Part shown: piece after piece, positions 9,067 to 24,305 of the stretch | How the letters are laid out: every line of letters begins with the position of its first letter | How positions within the stretch are numbered: the stretch's first letter is position 1 | Source: Bryobacterales bacterium | GTDB taxonomy: Bacteria > Acidobacteriota > Terriglobia > Bryobacterales > Bryobacteraceae | DNA: 24,402 nt | Assembly (NCBI GenBank): GCA_016789785.1 | Contig: JAEUQE010000033.1 | Location: forward strand, 26,458-50,859 | Direction: 5' to 3' | Position numbers and translations under genes: made by a program | The notes under the pieces: generated by a model | Seen by the model: the letters and a program-made list of their open reading frames with translations, nothing else | The model's database searches: none | What the model was told of the DNA's origin: nothing

Positions 9067-9478
9067 CTACGGCCTGATGACTTCCATACCCGCGCCCTCC
9101 GCGGCCTGCTGGAGTTTTACATCTACCGTCGCGATGGGCAAGCCGTGCGTTTGTGCCAAGCTCAGATAGCTCGCGTCGTACACGGAAAGATTGTGCTTCA
9201 CCGCCAATTCGAACAGTTTTCATCACCGGGCACCTCCACGACATGAATCGCAACTCCAGTATTGCTTGCCAGAACAGAAGTACCTTGTTGTGATCCAGCC
9301 GGCCTCGTGTGACACCTTTGCCCAAGCCGTTCAGTACCTCGTAGCTCCAGATTGCGGGAACTCGCGCTGTACGCTGCTGGTTCTGGAGGGTGGTGAGCAG
9401 CAACTCCGTTGCTTCTGTTGCCTCGTCCTCAAAGCACCAGCGCAACGCGAACGAAGCGTCCAATACAAAATCCTTCAC
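9067..9478 (-). pseudogene. vapC: VapC-type PIN toxin, broken by two frameshifts
   Basis: The reading starts with GTG at 9478, overlapping the antitoxin stop as GTGA. It encodes a typical PIN N-terminus (VLDASFAL with Asp7, then an Ala-rich helix and a WSYEVLNGL block holding the conserved Glu). Around 9250-9265 the homology jumps to a second frame (VAIHVVEVPGDEN). At the A-run on the minus strand (T-run 9217-9220 as given) it jumps to a third frame that reads KLFELAVKHNL, SVYDASYL, ATVDVKL and ends with TAG at 9067. Two one-base losses restore an exact 137-codon gene, the normal size for VapC. PIN toxins are ribonucleases needing four acidic residues; the last two (in VYDASYL and ATVDV) lie beyond both shifts, so the toxin as read is dead. 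Sequencing error is possible. Confidence 0.8.
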
Positions 9479-9714
9479 TCACGCCCTTCTTCTATCAGAT
9501 CTTTGAGTGACAAGCCGCCGAGTGTGACGCCCTTGCGCAATTCACGGATACGCTGCCCGGCAATCTGCGATCGGGTAAGGGGCGGGCAGACTACCGCGCG
9601 GCTTCGCTCCCGCAGTACCTCTTCGGCGAAGGCTTCCAGCGAAAGGCCGTTCGCCTTCGCTTGTGCCAACAGCGCCGCCTGAACATCGGGTGCCAATTCC
9701 AGCTTTACCGTCAT
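9475..9714 (-). CDS. vapB: VapB-type antitoxin (ribbon-helix-helix-like)
   Basis: The 79-residue product opens with a short beta strand (TVKLELAPDV) followed by helices reading LLAQAKANGLSLEAFAEEVL, the pattern of ribbon-helix-helix DNA-binding antitoxins. The acidic C-terminal tail probably binds the toxin. The ATG at 9714 was preferred over one nine codons upstream because homology begins there and AGGAG lies 10 bases before it. The frame is intact, and it overlaps the toxin start by four bases (GTGA), typical of a coupled toxin-antitoxin operon. Since the partner toxin is frameshifted, this antitoxin may be an orphan that still represses its own promoter. It sits directly beside a truncated ATPase, so its promoter lies within about 40 bases. 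Confidence 0.75.
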   Translation of the reverse strand: MTVKLELAPDVQAALLAQAKANGLSLEAFAEEVLRERSRAVVCPPLTRSQIAGQRIRELRKGVTLGGLSLKDLIEEGRE

Positions 9715-9750
9715 ATCGTCACCGCTCCTATTGTCTCGCAAACTCCGCCA

Positions 9751-10411
9751 TCACAGGCGCCGCCAGAATGAATCCAATCCCGGTTCCGGACGAAAGCCTC
9801 GCGATTGTCCTGGGGGACTTGCCAGCCTGAGGAGGAGGCTGTTCAGCACAATCTTCTGTACCCCGCGTTCGGGTAGCGAACGAAGCCACACGCTGGCGGG
9901 AAGCTTCTCTTCGTCCGCGGGAAGATTGGCCAGAGCGGATTTGAATGGTCCGAGTTTGTAGGATGGCGCCCAGCCCTTGCCGGATTCCTCATACGTCTCG
10001 GCGTAAGAGTTGTCGTTTCCGCCCGGAGTCTTCGAGAAAACGCGGCGTCCGGCGACTCGCCTCTCGTCGAGCACCGTACTCCCAACAGAACAGCTCGGAA
10101 ACAGCGTGGGGACATGCTCATCGAGTGGCGCTGATCTCTTTGAGGTAGGCGTTCTCGCCTGGATGGAGGGCTCGGCGGTGGGTGACCATTCTGCCTGGCT
10201 GCCGTTGCCACAGCAGATCAATTGGCGTTTGCGAACGCTCGCGGAACGCGTCCTGGAGTCCTCGTGTGGCGAGTGCGCCGAGGAAAGAGAGCACGTCGAG
10301 GAACGTGGTCTTGCCGCAGGCGTTGGACCCAACCAGAATCTGAAGCGGTCCAAGCGGCCTGCGAATGAATCGCAGGGAGCGGAAGTTCATTACCTCAATC
10401 AGACTGAACAT
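9751..10411 (-). pseudogene. Truncated, frameshifted AAA-family ATPase remnant
   Basis: The first about 70 codons from the ATG at 10411 encode the start of an SMC/OLD-like AAA ATPase: an MNFRSLRF-type strand, then a Walker A loop GSNACGKTT. Homology in this frame stops near LLWQRQ. It resumes in another frame near 10080 (VLDERRVAGRRVFSK) and continues through KLGPFKSALANLP and NSLLLRLASPPGQ, ending near 9751. The middle is therefore deleted or scrambled, and the C-terminal half, with Walker B and signature motifs, is missing. Such ATPases are often found in accessory or defence loci. The ATG lies in the tail of the rpoC terminator with no ribosome-binding site, so expression is unlikely. The identity rests on remembered family patterns. 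Confidence 0.65.
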
Positions 10412-10445
10412 AAACAAAGAAGGGCGGTCCCGAAGGACCGCCCTT
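10409..10445 (-). terminator. Rho-independent terminator of rpoBC
   Basis: Read on the minus strand, an 11-bp perfect stem AAGGGCGGTCC / GGACCGCCCTT closes on a TTCG tetraloop (loop 10431-10434) and is followed by the T-rich tail CTTTGTTTA. It lies about 20 bases after the rpoC stop. Stable loop, GC-rich stem and T-tail are all present, so this is a convincing intrinsic terminator. The stem itself could also form on the plus strand, but no gene arrives from that side. Confidence 0.93.
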
Positions 10446-10466
10446 TCCTCATGATACTCGATTCGC

Positions 10467-14690
<4,224 letters not shown>

Positions 14691-14738
14691 GTTTGCCTCC
14701 TATGAATTTCTCAGGGACGGGTACGCATTCCGTCCGGT

Positions 14739-19040
<4,302 letters not shown>

Positions 19041-19579
19041 TTATCCACTCCTCAAGGCCGAAAAGGCAACGGTCAGTGAAACCTGGAAATCAGTTCACAA
19101 TCTGGTTCCGCGACTCTGGTTCATTCGGTCCCGTTGCCCAGGCGGACCGTAGTCCGGAAGGGTCTGGCGAGACACATAGGAGCGCGGTAGGAAACTGCGG
19201 AAATGGCGATCTAGGGCTTTGCGTGCGAAATTCGCGCAACGTGTGCGGGTAGTGCGTGCGTAACGAAATCAGGGCGCCGGACAGGGTGAGCGAAAGCGGG
19301 CGGAAACAGAAACGAGCGGGAATGTTTTGGAGAAGACACACGTATGGCGGCACGGTTCTGAGGGTTTTTAGACACAGACGATCCCCAGGGACCGTTTCCA
19401 GCAACCGATGAGCCTGAACCGGGCTCAGCTTAGGAACGCAGGAAAAAAGGTGCACGCGCAAAGCCAGATGACAAATCGCCCTACCCTGACTAGGGTAACA
19501 GAGTCGAAACGAGGCGTCAAACGGGGGGATGAGGTTTTGGCCCAAAATTTGCGGGGAGGGTCGGAAGGTGTGTGGATTC
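19041..19579 (-). promoter_or_regulatory. Long rpoBC upstream region and leader
   Basis: About 540 bases upstream of rpoB hold no convincing gene; a 151-codon minus-strand frame here has no recognisable features and no good start signals. If the promoter at 19492-19520 is used, the transcript has a leader of about 445 nt. Candidate structures on the minus strand include TGAGCC/GGCTCA around a 7-base loop (19427 to 19409) and a nearby stem CGGTCC/GGATCG with one G-U pair (about 19395 to 19380). A palindrome GCGAAATTCGC lies at 19225-19235. Length and hairpins make regulation of rpoBC in the leader plausible, but this is inference. Other promoters may lie closer to rpoB. Confidence 0.4.
19482..19547 (-). 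promoter_or_regulatory. Putative sigma-70 promoter of rpoBC with two palindromes
   Basis: On the minus strand, TTGACG (19520 to 19515) and TACCCT (19497 to 19492) are separated by exactly 17 bases, with an upstream TGT before the -10. The -10 is one arm of the inverted repeat TACCCT-GACT-AGGGTA (19482-19497), and a second perfect palindrome, TTTTGG-C-CCAAAA (19535-19547), sits 14 bases upstream of the -35. These look like operator or activator sites for regulators I cannot name. The predicted start is near 19485. Confidence 0.5.
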
Positions 19580-19732
19580 TTATAGATTCGAGGGACGCAG
19601 TCGCGACGTTCTCTCCTCGATCACCATGAGCTTACCGAGTCCGTCCACCCGCCGCGCGAGCTCATCGACCCGGCGGTTCTGGGCCCTAGCCGCGAGCAGG
19701 ATCGTGAGCATGATCGGCAACGCGATCTGCAC
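19580..19732 (-). CDS. Small membrane protein, possibly a truncated gene
   Basis: A 50-codon frame beginning with GTG at 19732 encodes one hydrophobic helix (IALPIMLTILLAA) followed by an Arg/Asp/Glu-rich helix with heptad character (NRRVDELARRVDGL) and a tail containing EERTSRLRP. I recall small TM-plus-coiled-coil proteins of this style in Acidobacteriota, usually longer between the helix and the ERTS tail, so this copy may be internally shortened. The frame continues upstream without an ATG, which also suggests loss of the true N-terminus. No strong ribosome site is seen. It lies on the same strand as rpoB, 539 bases upstream. Function unknown. Confidence 0.4.
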   Translation of the reverse strand: MQIALPIMLTILLAARAQNRRVDELARRVDGLGKLMVIEERTSRLRPSNL

Positions 19733-19881
19733 GAACGGCTGCGAGACCCCGTTAGTATGCGGCAGAACTGGCGGGCGCGACCTGGACGAGTCACTCAGCT
19801 CAACCCGAGTCCTTGCCCCCCCAGCTTACAACGAATTTCCTGTACAACAAGAACGTTGTGCCGCTCGGCACCGCCAACCCC

Positions 19882-20391
19882 TCACCACGGCCAGCAGGCG
19901 TTCGACCCTTTCCATCCATCAAAGCGCTTCAACTCGTTGTTAAACGCCTTCAGCGTGTTGCTCTTGATGGTAGGCGCTTTCGGCGATCCCTGTTCCCAAT
20001 ACGGGTCGATCCAACGCACACGATCCTCGCCCGCGCCAATGATCACGACATTGTGGTTGTAGCCGCCATACCGCATCGTGCACCAGATTGGCCCCGACTT
20101 CTCCAGCAGATACTCCAGTTCCGTCATGTCCAGCGGGCCGCCCTTGAGCGCGCGCAAACCAATCGATCCGTGTGCCTGCGGATACTGCTTCGCCTTCAAG
20201 CCAGTCTCGCAGGCGCCGTTACCTTCGACGTTGAACATCGCGATGCCCGCCCCTTCCAGCGCCTTCTTGATACCGTCGGCGTTCGGGTTGATGCCTCGCC
20301 ACTTGAACATCATCTGGTAGCAGGTCAGCCAGCACGTGGTGGCGTAATCCTGCGGCATCGCAATCGACTCTCCTCTTGGAACCGTGTACAT
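19882..20391 (-). CDS. Papain-like cysteine protease (C39/C70-like fold)
   Basis: The 169-residue product carries a papain-type active-site layout: Gln14 six residues before Cys20 (QDYATTCW), His113 in GGYNHNVVIIGAG, and Asp129 in WIDPYW. The spacing and the His-then-DP pattern match Peptidase_C39-like and AvrRpt2-like (C70) domains. There is no signal peptide and no ABC transporter nearby, so it is not a standard bacteriocin-processing peptidase. It could be a cytosolic or secreted effector-type enzyme, and its substrate is unknown. An AGAGGAG lies 12 bases before the ATG at 20391. A second in-frame ATG at 20358 has an equally good site, and either start keeps the triad. A PEP-CTERM protein gene ends 76 bases upstream on the same strand. 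Family call is moderate. Confidence 0.65.
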   Translation of the reverse strand: MYTVPRGESIAMPQDYATTCWLTCYQMMFKWRGINPNADGIKKALEGAGIAMFNVEGNGACETGLKAKQYPQAHGSIGLRALKGGPLDMTELEYLLEKSGPIWCTMRYGGYNHNVVIIGAGEDRVRWIDPYWEQGSPKAPTIKSNTLKAFNNELKRFDGWKGSNACWPW

Positions 20392-20467
20392 GTTGTTTCG
20401 TTTCTCCTCTGCTCACACTGGCGCAGGAGAACGATGATTTCTGCCACGTTTCCAGATTTTTTCGAAT

Positions 20468-21049
20468 TCATTCGCGGCCAGGCGTAAGCCGCCGACGCAA
20501 CCGCCGGCGCACGCGCCCGATGCCGGTGATTCCCGCCAGTCCCACCATTGCGAGCAACCACGTCCCAGGCTCGGGAACATCCACGGTATCGGAAATCGAG
20601 ACGGTCACCGGTACACTGGCCTGCGACGCGGTCAGCCGGGAGTTCCAGGTGTTGATGGCGATGTTACCGGTGAACGTTCCGTTTACGGTCTGCGTCGGGA
20701 AGCCACCCGTGAAAAAATTCGTCACGATCGATCCGCTGCTTGCCAACCCCGCCGCCGTGGTGCAGAACGCCGGACTGCCCGAGAATCCCACGCTTCCGTT
20801 GGCGGTCGCGAAAACGAAGCACAGCGACGACACATAGGCCCGTGTGAAACTCCATGTCCCATTGCTCTTGGCAATCGTGAAGGGCTGGATCGGCACCAGT
20901 CCCGTGGTGACGAATGAAGGTGTGGTGATGGAGAAGCTTGTGGTCTGGAACGACGGTGAAGAGAAACTGAAGGTGAAGATCTTCGCCGCTTCGGCGGATC
21001 TCGCACCCGCCGCGAGACACAAGAATATCAGTGCGCACTGGAGCCTCAT
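20468..21049 (-). CDS. PEP-CTERM sorting-domain exported protein
   Basis: The 193-residue product has an N-terminal signal peptide (about 1-20, ending near ARSAEA) and a Ser/Thr/Phe-rich, probably all-beta body. It ends with a textbook PEP-CTERM tail: VPEPGTW (158-164), a hydrophobic helix (LLAMVGLAGI) and an Arg-rich cluster. Such tails are cut and anchored by exosortase and often belong to secreted or exopolysaccharide-linked proteins. No exosortase gene is in the window. I chose the ATG at 21049, just before the signal peptide, over a TTG at 21085; a weak GGA site precedes it. It lies 84 bases after the LytTR regulator on the same strand, so that two-component pair could control it. The body matches no family I recognise. 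Confidence 0.85.
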   Translation of the reverse strand: MRLQCALIFLCLAAGARSAEAAKIFTFSFSSPSFQTTSFSITTPSFVTTGLVPIQPFTIAKSNGTWSFTRAYVSSLCFVFATANGSVGFSGSPAFCTTAAGLASSGSIVTNFFTGGFPTQTVNGTFTGNIAINTWNSRLTASQASVPVTVSISDTVDVPEPGTWLLAMVGLAGITGIGRVRRRLRRRLTPGRE

Positions 21050-21133
21050 GTTTCCGACACTACGCGAGCCCCGCAGCAACGCCAAGTAAAATCGGATGAA
21101 CTGGGTCTGCCGGATGACGAGGCGGGCAACGGA

Positions 21134-21847
21134 TCAGCCGCGCATTGCGGATCGCAAGCGAGACGTCGCGGCGCGGCCGAGCACAAACTCCCGCCGCAGT
21201 CCCTTGAGCGCCAACACCGATTCATTCCTCGACTGTGTCGTGAGCCTTGCGAAATGGCCCATGTGGATCAGCAACGAACGGTCCGCCCGCAGAAACGGTG
21301 GCTGCGGCAGTGCCTCCGACCATGAGCCGATGCTTCGCAGCACCAACATCGCGTCATCCCCGCTCAGATGGACGCGCGAATAGTTGCCTTCCGCCTCAAT
21401 GGCCGTGATGGTCGAGAGCGGGGTCAGTTGCATGCGTTTGCCGTCGGTGAGCAGCACCGAATCGGAACTCTCGAATCCTGGCAACGGCTGGGGCTTCCCA
21501 TGAATGCGTGCAACGGCGATGGCGAGGCGGTCCGCTTCCACCGGCTTCAGTAGGTAATCGGCGGCATTGACCTCGAAGGCCCGCAACGCGTATTCGTGAT
21601 AAGCCGTGACGAAGATGATGTGCGGCAACGGCGACGTCAGCAAGGGCAGGAGTGCAAAGCCATTCTTGCGCGGCATCTGAATATCGAGAAAGATGACGTC
21701 CACCGGCGAATGCCGCGCCAGTTCCGCCGCCTCATCCACTGTTCCAGCTTCGCCGGCAATCTCGATTCCCGCGTGCGGCTCCAACAGCGCGCGCAGCCGC
21801 TTCCGCGCCAGAGGTTCGTCGTCGACCAGCAGTGCCCGAAGGTTCAT
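21134..21847 (-). CDS. LytTR-family response regulator
   Basis: The 237-residue product has a receiver domain (about 1-120) with Asp9-Asp10, phospho-acceptor Asp55 in FLDIQMPRKNG and Lys105 in LKPVEADR. A LytTR DNA-binding domain follows (about 135-235), recognised by ITAIEAEGNYSRVHL and FLRADRSLLIH. LytTR regulators of the LytR/AlgR type usually control surface polysaccharide, secretion or competence genes. The start ATG overlaps the stop of the kinase gene (ATGA), so the pair is translationally coupled. A PEP-CTERM protein and a cysteine protease lie downstream on the same strand and are candidate targets, but this is inference. Confidence 0.93.
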   Translation of the reverse strand: MNLRALLVDDEPLARKRLRALLEPHAGIEIAGEAGTVDEAAELARHSPVDVIFLDIQMPRKNGFALLPLLTSPLPHIIFVTAYHEYALRAFEVNAADYLLKPVEADRLAIAVARIHGKPQPLPGFESSDSVLLTDGKRMQLTPLSTITAIEAEGNYSRVHLSGDDAMLVLRSIGSWSEALPQPPFLRADRSLLIHMGHFARLTTQSRNESVLALKGLRREFVLGRAATSRLRSAMRG

Positions 21848-22869
21848 ACGGGAATCCTCACTTCCACCTGCACCTCCTGCGATGTGCCGCGGTGTTGGAG
21901 CGATGCGCGATCCCCATAGAGCAACTGCAGGCGGCGCCGCAAACTCGATAGCCCAATGCCGTGCGAGTTCACACCACCTGCCTCCACCCAGTGGCCGGTG
22001 TTGGCGACGGTCAACCCGAACAGTCCATCACGCACCAGCGCTTCCACACGAATGATTAGCGGCGTGGGACTCGTGTCCATGCCATACTTCACCGCGTTCT
22101 CCACCAATGGCTGCAAGGCGGCAGGTAGAATCCGCGCCTCCCGCGCGTCTGCTGGCACGTTAATGGAATACTCAAGGTTATCTCCGAACCGGATCTTCTG
22201 CACGGCGAGATAACTCTCCATGGCATCCAGTTCCTCGCCGAACGGCACTTTCTCTGCGCTCTGGCGAAGGGAGAAGTGCAGATAGCGCGTCAGCGCCAGC
22301 GTGAGGCTCTTCGCATTCCGTGGATGATCGTCCACTTCGGCAAGGATCGCATTGAGCGCGTTGAACAGGAAATGCGTATTCACTTGCGCACGCAGCAGAT
22401 TCAGTTCCGCCTGCCGCGTGGCGGCTTCCAGAAGTGCGATGCGCAGTTCGTTTTCGCTCGCATAGATCGTCTCCCGGATGCCGAAATAGAGCGCGCTCCA
22501 TGCGAGATACAGCAGACAGCGCAGCAGGAACGACGCGACCCAGCCGCTTCCGGGAGTCGGCAGAATGTTGGAGAGTTGGAAAAAGGGCAGAATCGCCATC
22601 GCGACCGTGTTGTCCACCGCCGCAATCGCGATGGAAACGCCGCCGGCGCGCAGTGCGAGGATCGCGACTGGGAACTGCCCCGCCTGCCAGCGCCGGTAGA
22701 TGCGCCACTGGACCAGCGTCAACAGGAATCCCAGCGGGATGCGAATCGCAAGCACCCGCAGCGAGAACCTGAGGTCGCCGGAGACGAGCACGAAGAGCCA
22801 CAGGATCGCGGCGGAGGTTGCGAGAAAGCCACCTATCTGCAATCGCCAAAACAGCGAGCGAGAGCGCAT
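21844..22869 (-). CDS. LytS-type sensor histidine kinase
   Basis: The 341-residue product has about four transmembrane helices in its first 135 residues and a short linker helix. It then carries the His_kinase domain typical of LytS/YehU kinases: His166 in QVNTHFLFNALNAIL, where most relatives have NPHFLFN. Asn258 lies in PLVENAVKYG, and the ATP-lid glycine box reads GIGLSSLRRRL near the C-terminus. There is no large periplasmic domain, so the membrane helices probably sense the signal. A TTG at 22908 would add 13 residues, but I prefer the ATG at 22869, which starts close to the first helix. No strong ribosome site is seen at either. It overlaps the LytTR regulator by four bases. Confidence 0.92.
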   Translation of the reverse strand: MRSRSLFWRLQIGGFLATSAAILWLFVLVSGDLRFSLRVLAIRIPLGFLLTLVQWRIYRRWQAGQFPVAILALRAGGVSIAIAAVDNTVAMAILPFFQLSNILPTPGSGWVASFLLRCLLYLAWSALYFGIRETIYASENELRIALLEAATRQAELNLLRAQVNTHFLFNALNAILAEVDDHPRNAKSLTLALTRYLHFSLRQSAEKVPFGEELDAMESYLAVQKIRFGDNLEYSINVPADAREARILPAALQPLVENAVKYGMDTSPTPLIIRVEALVRDGLFGLTVANTGHWVEAGGVNSHGIGLSSLRRRLQLLYGDRASLQHRGTSQEVQVEVRIPV

Positions 22870-23192
22870 GTAATCGCGACTGTAGCCAATCGTGGGACGC
22901 GGAAGCAAGCGCCGGCGTTGGCTTCGGATATCCTACGGGCTCCGAAGGCGGTACACGTACCGCAGGCCCCCCACAGCAGTGCCGGGGGCAACACCGCCAG
23001 GTTCCGGGATCGTGGAGTGTCCGATCGGGATTGAGTTTGCTGCGTCGCTGCGCGAGAGCTACAACCAGCGCAACCCTGCTTCGCTGTCGCACAGTACCGA
23101 AGCGTTACAGGCACTGCGAACCGTGCGGCGGGCTGCGAGCAAGGTGGATCGTCAGACCCTGCGTAAGTAGCGCGTAAACCGGGCATTCTCCG
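22870..23192. other. Intergenic stretch containing an unidentified C-terminal fragment
   Basis: This 323-base stretch separates the LytS-type kinase from a pseudogene cluster. Its second half, 23006-23170 (+), reads as a protein-like C-terminus of 54 codons ending in TAG. It begins GIVECPIGIEFAAS, passes through an Asn/Arg-rich loop, and ends in an amphipathic Ala/Arg/Lys helix. The upstream codons in this frame look noncoding, so the fragment seems cut off at its 5' side. I do not recognise the family. The promoter of the kinase gene should also be here, on the minus strand, but I see no clear -35/-10 pair. Confidence 0.3.
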
Positions 23193-23637
23193 TTAGTTGC
23201 TCGTTACGATGTTGACTCCAGTCGCCGTCACTCCCGGCACCGTGACCATTCCACTCCGTTCGTCAATGATCCGCACACCCAACGTGTACAGCCCGTTCTG
23301 GAATAGGCGGGTGTCGAAGTCCCCCTCGAACCCGATGTTCGGGCAAGCAGTTACTCCCTCCAGTGCCGCACAGGCTTCCGGACGAGGCAGACCGTATCTC
23401 GCCACTGCCCCGCGTCAAACCGTTGATGAGTATCTGAATACTTGCCACGCGGCCATCCGGGTCTCATCCATGGCCCGACACCCGAATTACTCCACTCACT
23501 CGCTCAAGGTTCGCCGCCGTGGTCATGACACCTCGCGGCGCGAGATTGGTGGGGTTGTTGACAGTGAAGCTGAGAGGAACTCCTGGGATCAATGTCACCC
23601 GTCCCACGGCGTCGGTCGCTCGCATCTGCATCGTATT
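23193..23637 (-). pseudogene. Ig-like domain protein remnant with in-frame stop and frameshift
   Basis: Read on the minus strand, the 5' side begins inside a domain (MRATDAVGRVTL) and continues VNNPTNLAPRGVM and VIRVSGHG. A TGA at 23466-23464 interrupts what should be GHGWDPDG, so a Trp codon has become a stop. The frame resumes as VASIQILINGLTR, then needs removal of one G from the GGGG run (CCCC at 23408-23411 as given) to continue as ARYGLPRPEACAAL, CPNIGFEGDFDTRL and a beta-strand tail ending in TAA at 23193. This is the layout of the Ig-like or 'GWDPDG' domains I recall in large extracellular Acidobacteriota proteins. The N-terminus is missing. It is a decaying fragment, not an expressed gene. 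Confidence 0.7.
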
Positions 23638-24305
23638 ACTACCAGGTGACCCGGGATGGAGATTTCCTGTTGCAGAGCCAGTCTTCGTCGTTCACGGACG
23701 CGAGCGATTCGGCTTCCACGAGCTACACCTACACGATTTGGGCGATCGACTATCACAACAACTACAGCGGAACGGCAACGATCTCAGTGACGACACCGCC
23801 GCCGGGATCCATCGATGTTATGGCGGAAGGACTTGGCGGCGCAGTGGAAACTCGGCCAGGATGTCGGATATGGATTCGGGTGGAAACTGATGGCCGGGTC
23901 GATTACTCCGTTCTGGGCGAACTACTGGAACATCCACCACTACGTCTTCACCGACGCGACAAGGGGCGGAATACCGGCTGGATCAGAACTCCGGCGGGGT
24001 GTGGACCTCGCGCGACAGCAACTATGTTTCCTACGAGTCGAACACCAACCGGCTGTATTTCACTGGCGGGAGTTCTGGGTGATGGGGGCGGTGTCGAGCG
24101 GGGCGGAGCAGGACGCGGGCCAGAAGGGTATATCTTCAGTTATTCGGCGCCGATAGCGCTGTCCTCGCCATTCGGTGCAACTGGGTATGGGGATACCCAG
24201 ATGTGAACAGCGCGACGATGAGCGGGCTGGGGCTGACAACCTCGTTCGTGTATGGCAACAACTCCGGTGAACTGACACGCGTGGTATTCCCCTATGGCGG
24301 CGACC
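23634..24305 (+). pseudogene. RHS-repeat/Fn3 protein remnant with many frameshifts
   Basis: Pieces of one large extracellular protein can be followed on the plus strand by switching frames. An Fn3-like domain comes first (YYYQVTRDG, SYTYTIWAIDYHNNYSG, VTTPP), then the start of an RHS region (QWKLGQDVGYGFGWKL, IHHYVFTDAT). After a shift near 23965 it continues EYRLDQNSGGVWTSRDSNYV and NRLYFTGGSS. Further shifts give WVMGAVSSGAEQDAG, then SAPIALSSPFGATGYG, then MSGLGLTTSFVYG and LTRVVFPYGG. At least five frame switches and probable internal deletions make it nonfunctional. RHS proteins form large shells, often toxin carriers. The 5' part is missing at the junction near 23634, and the 3' side is cut by the putative insertion sequence at about 24306. 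Confidence 0.7.

Noticed and set aside
19409..19427. GGTTCA-containing hairpin in the rpoB leader as a tRNA T-arm
   Set aside because: No acceptor, D or anticodon arms can be built around it.
19090..19545. Minus-strand 151-codon frame upstream of rpoB
   Set aside because: Rich in Ser, Pro, Arg and Leu without domain, signal or good start. It overlaps the predicted promoter and leader, which explain the region better.
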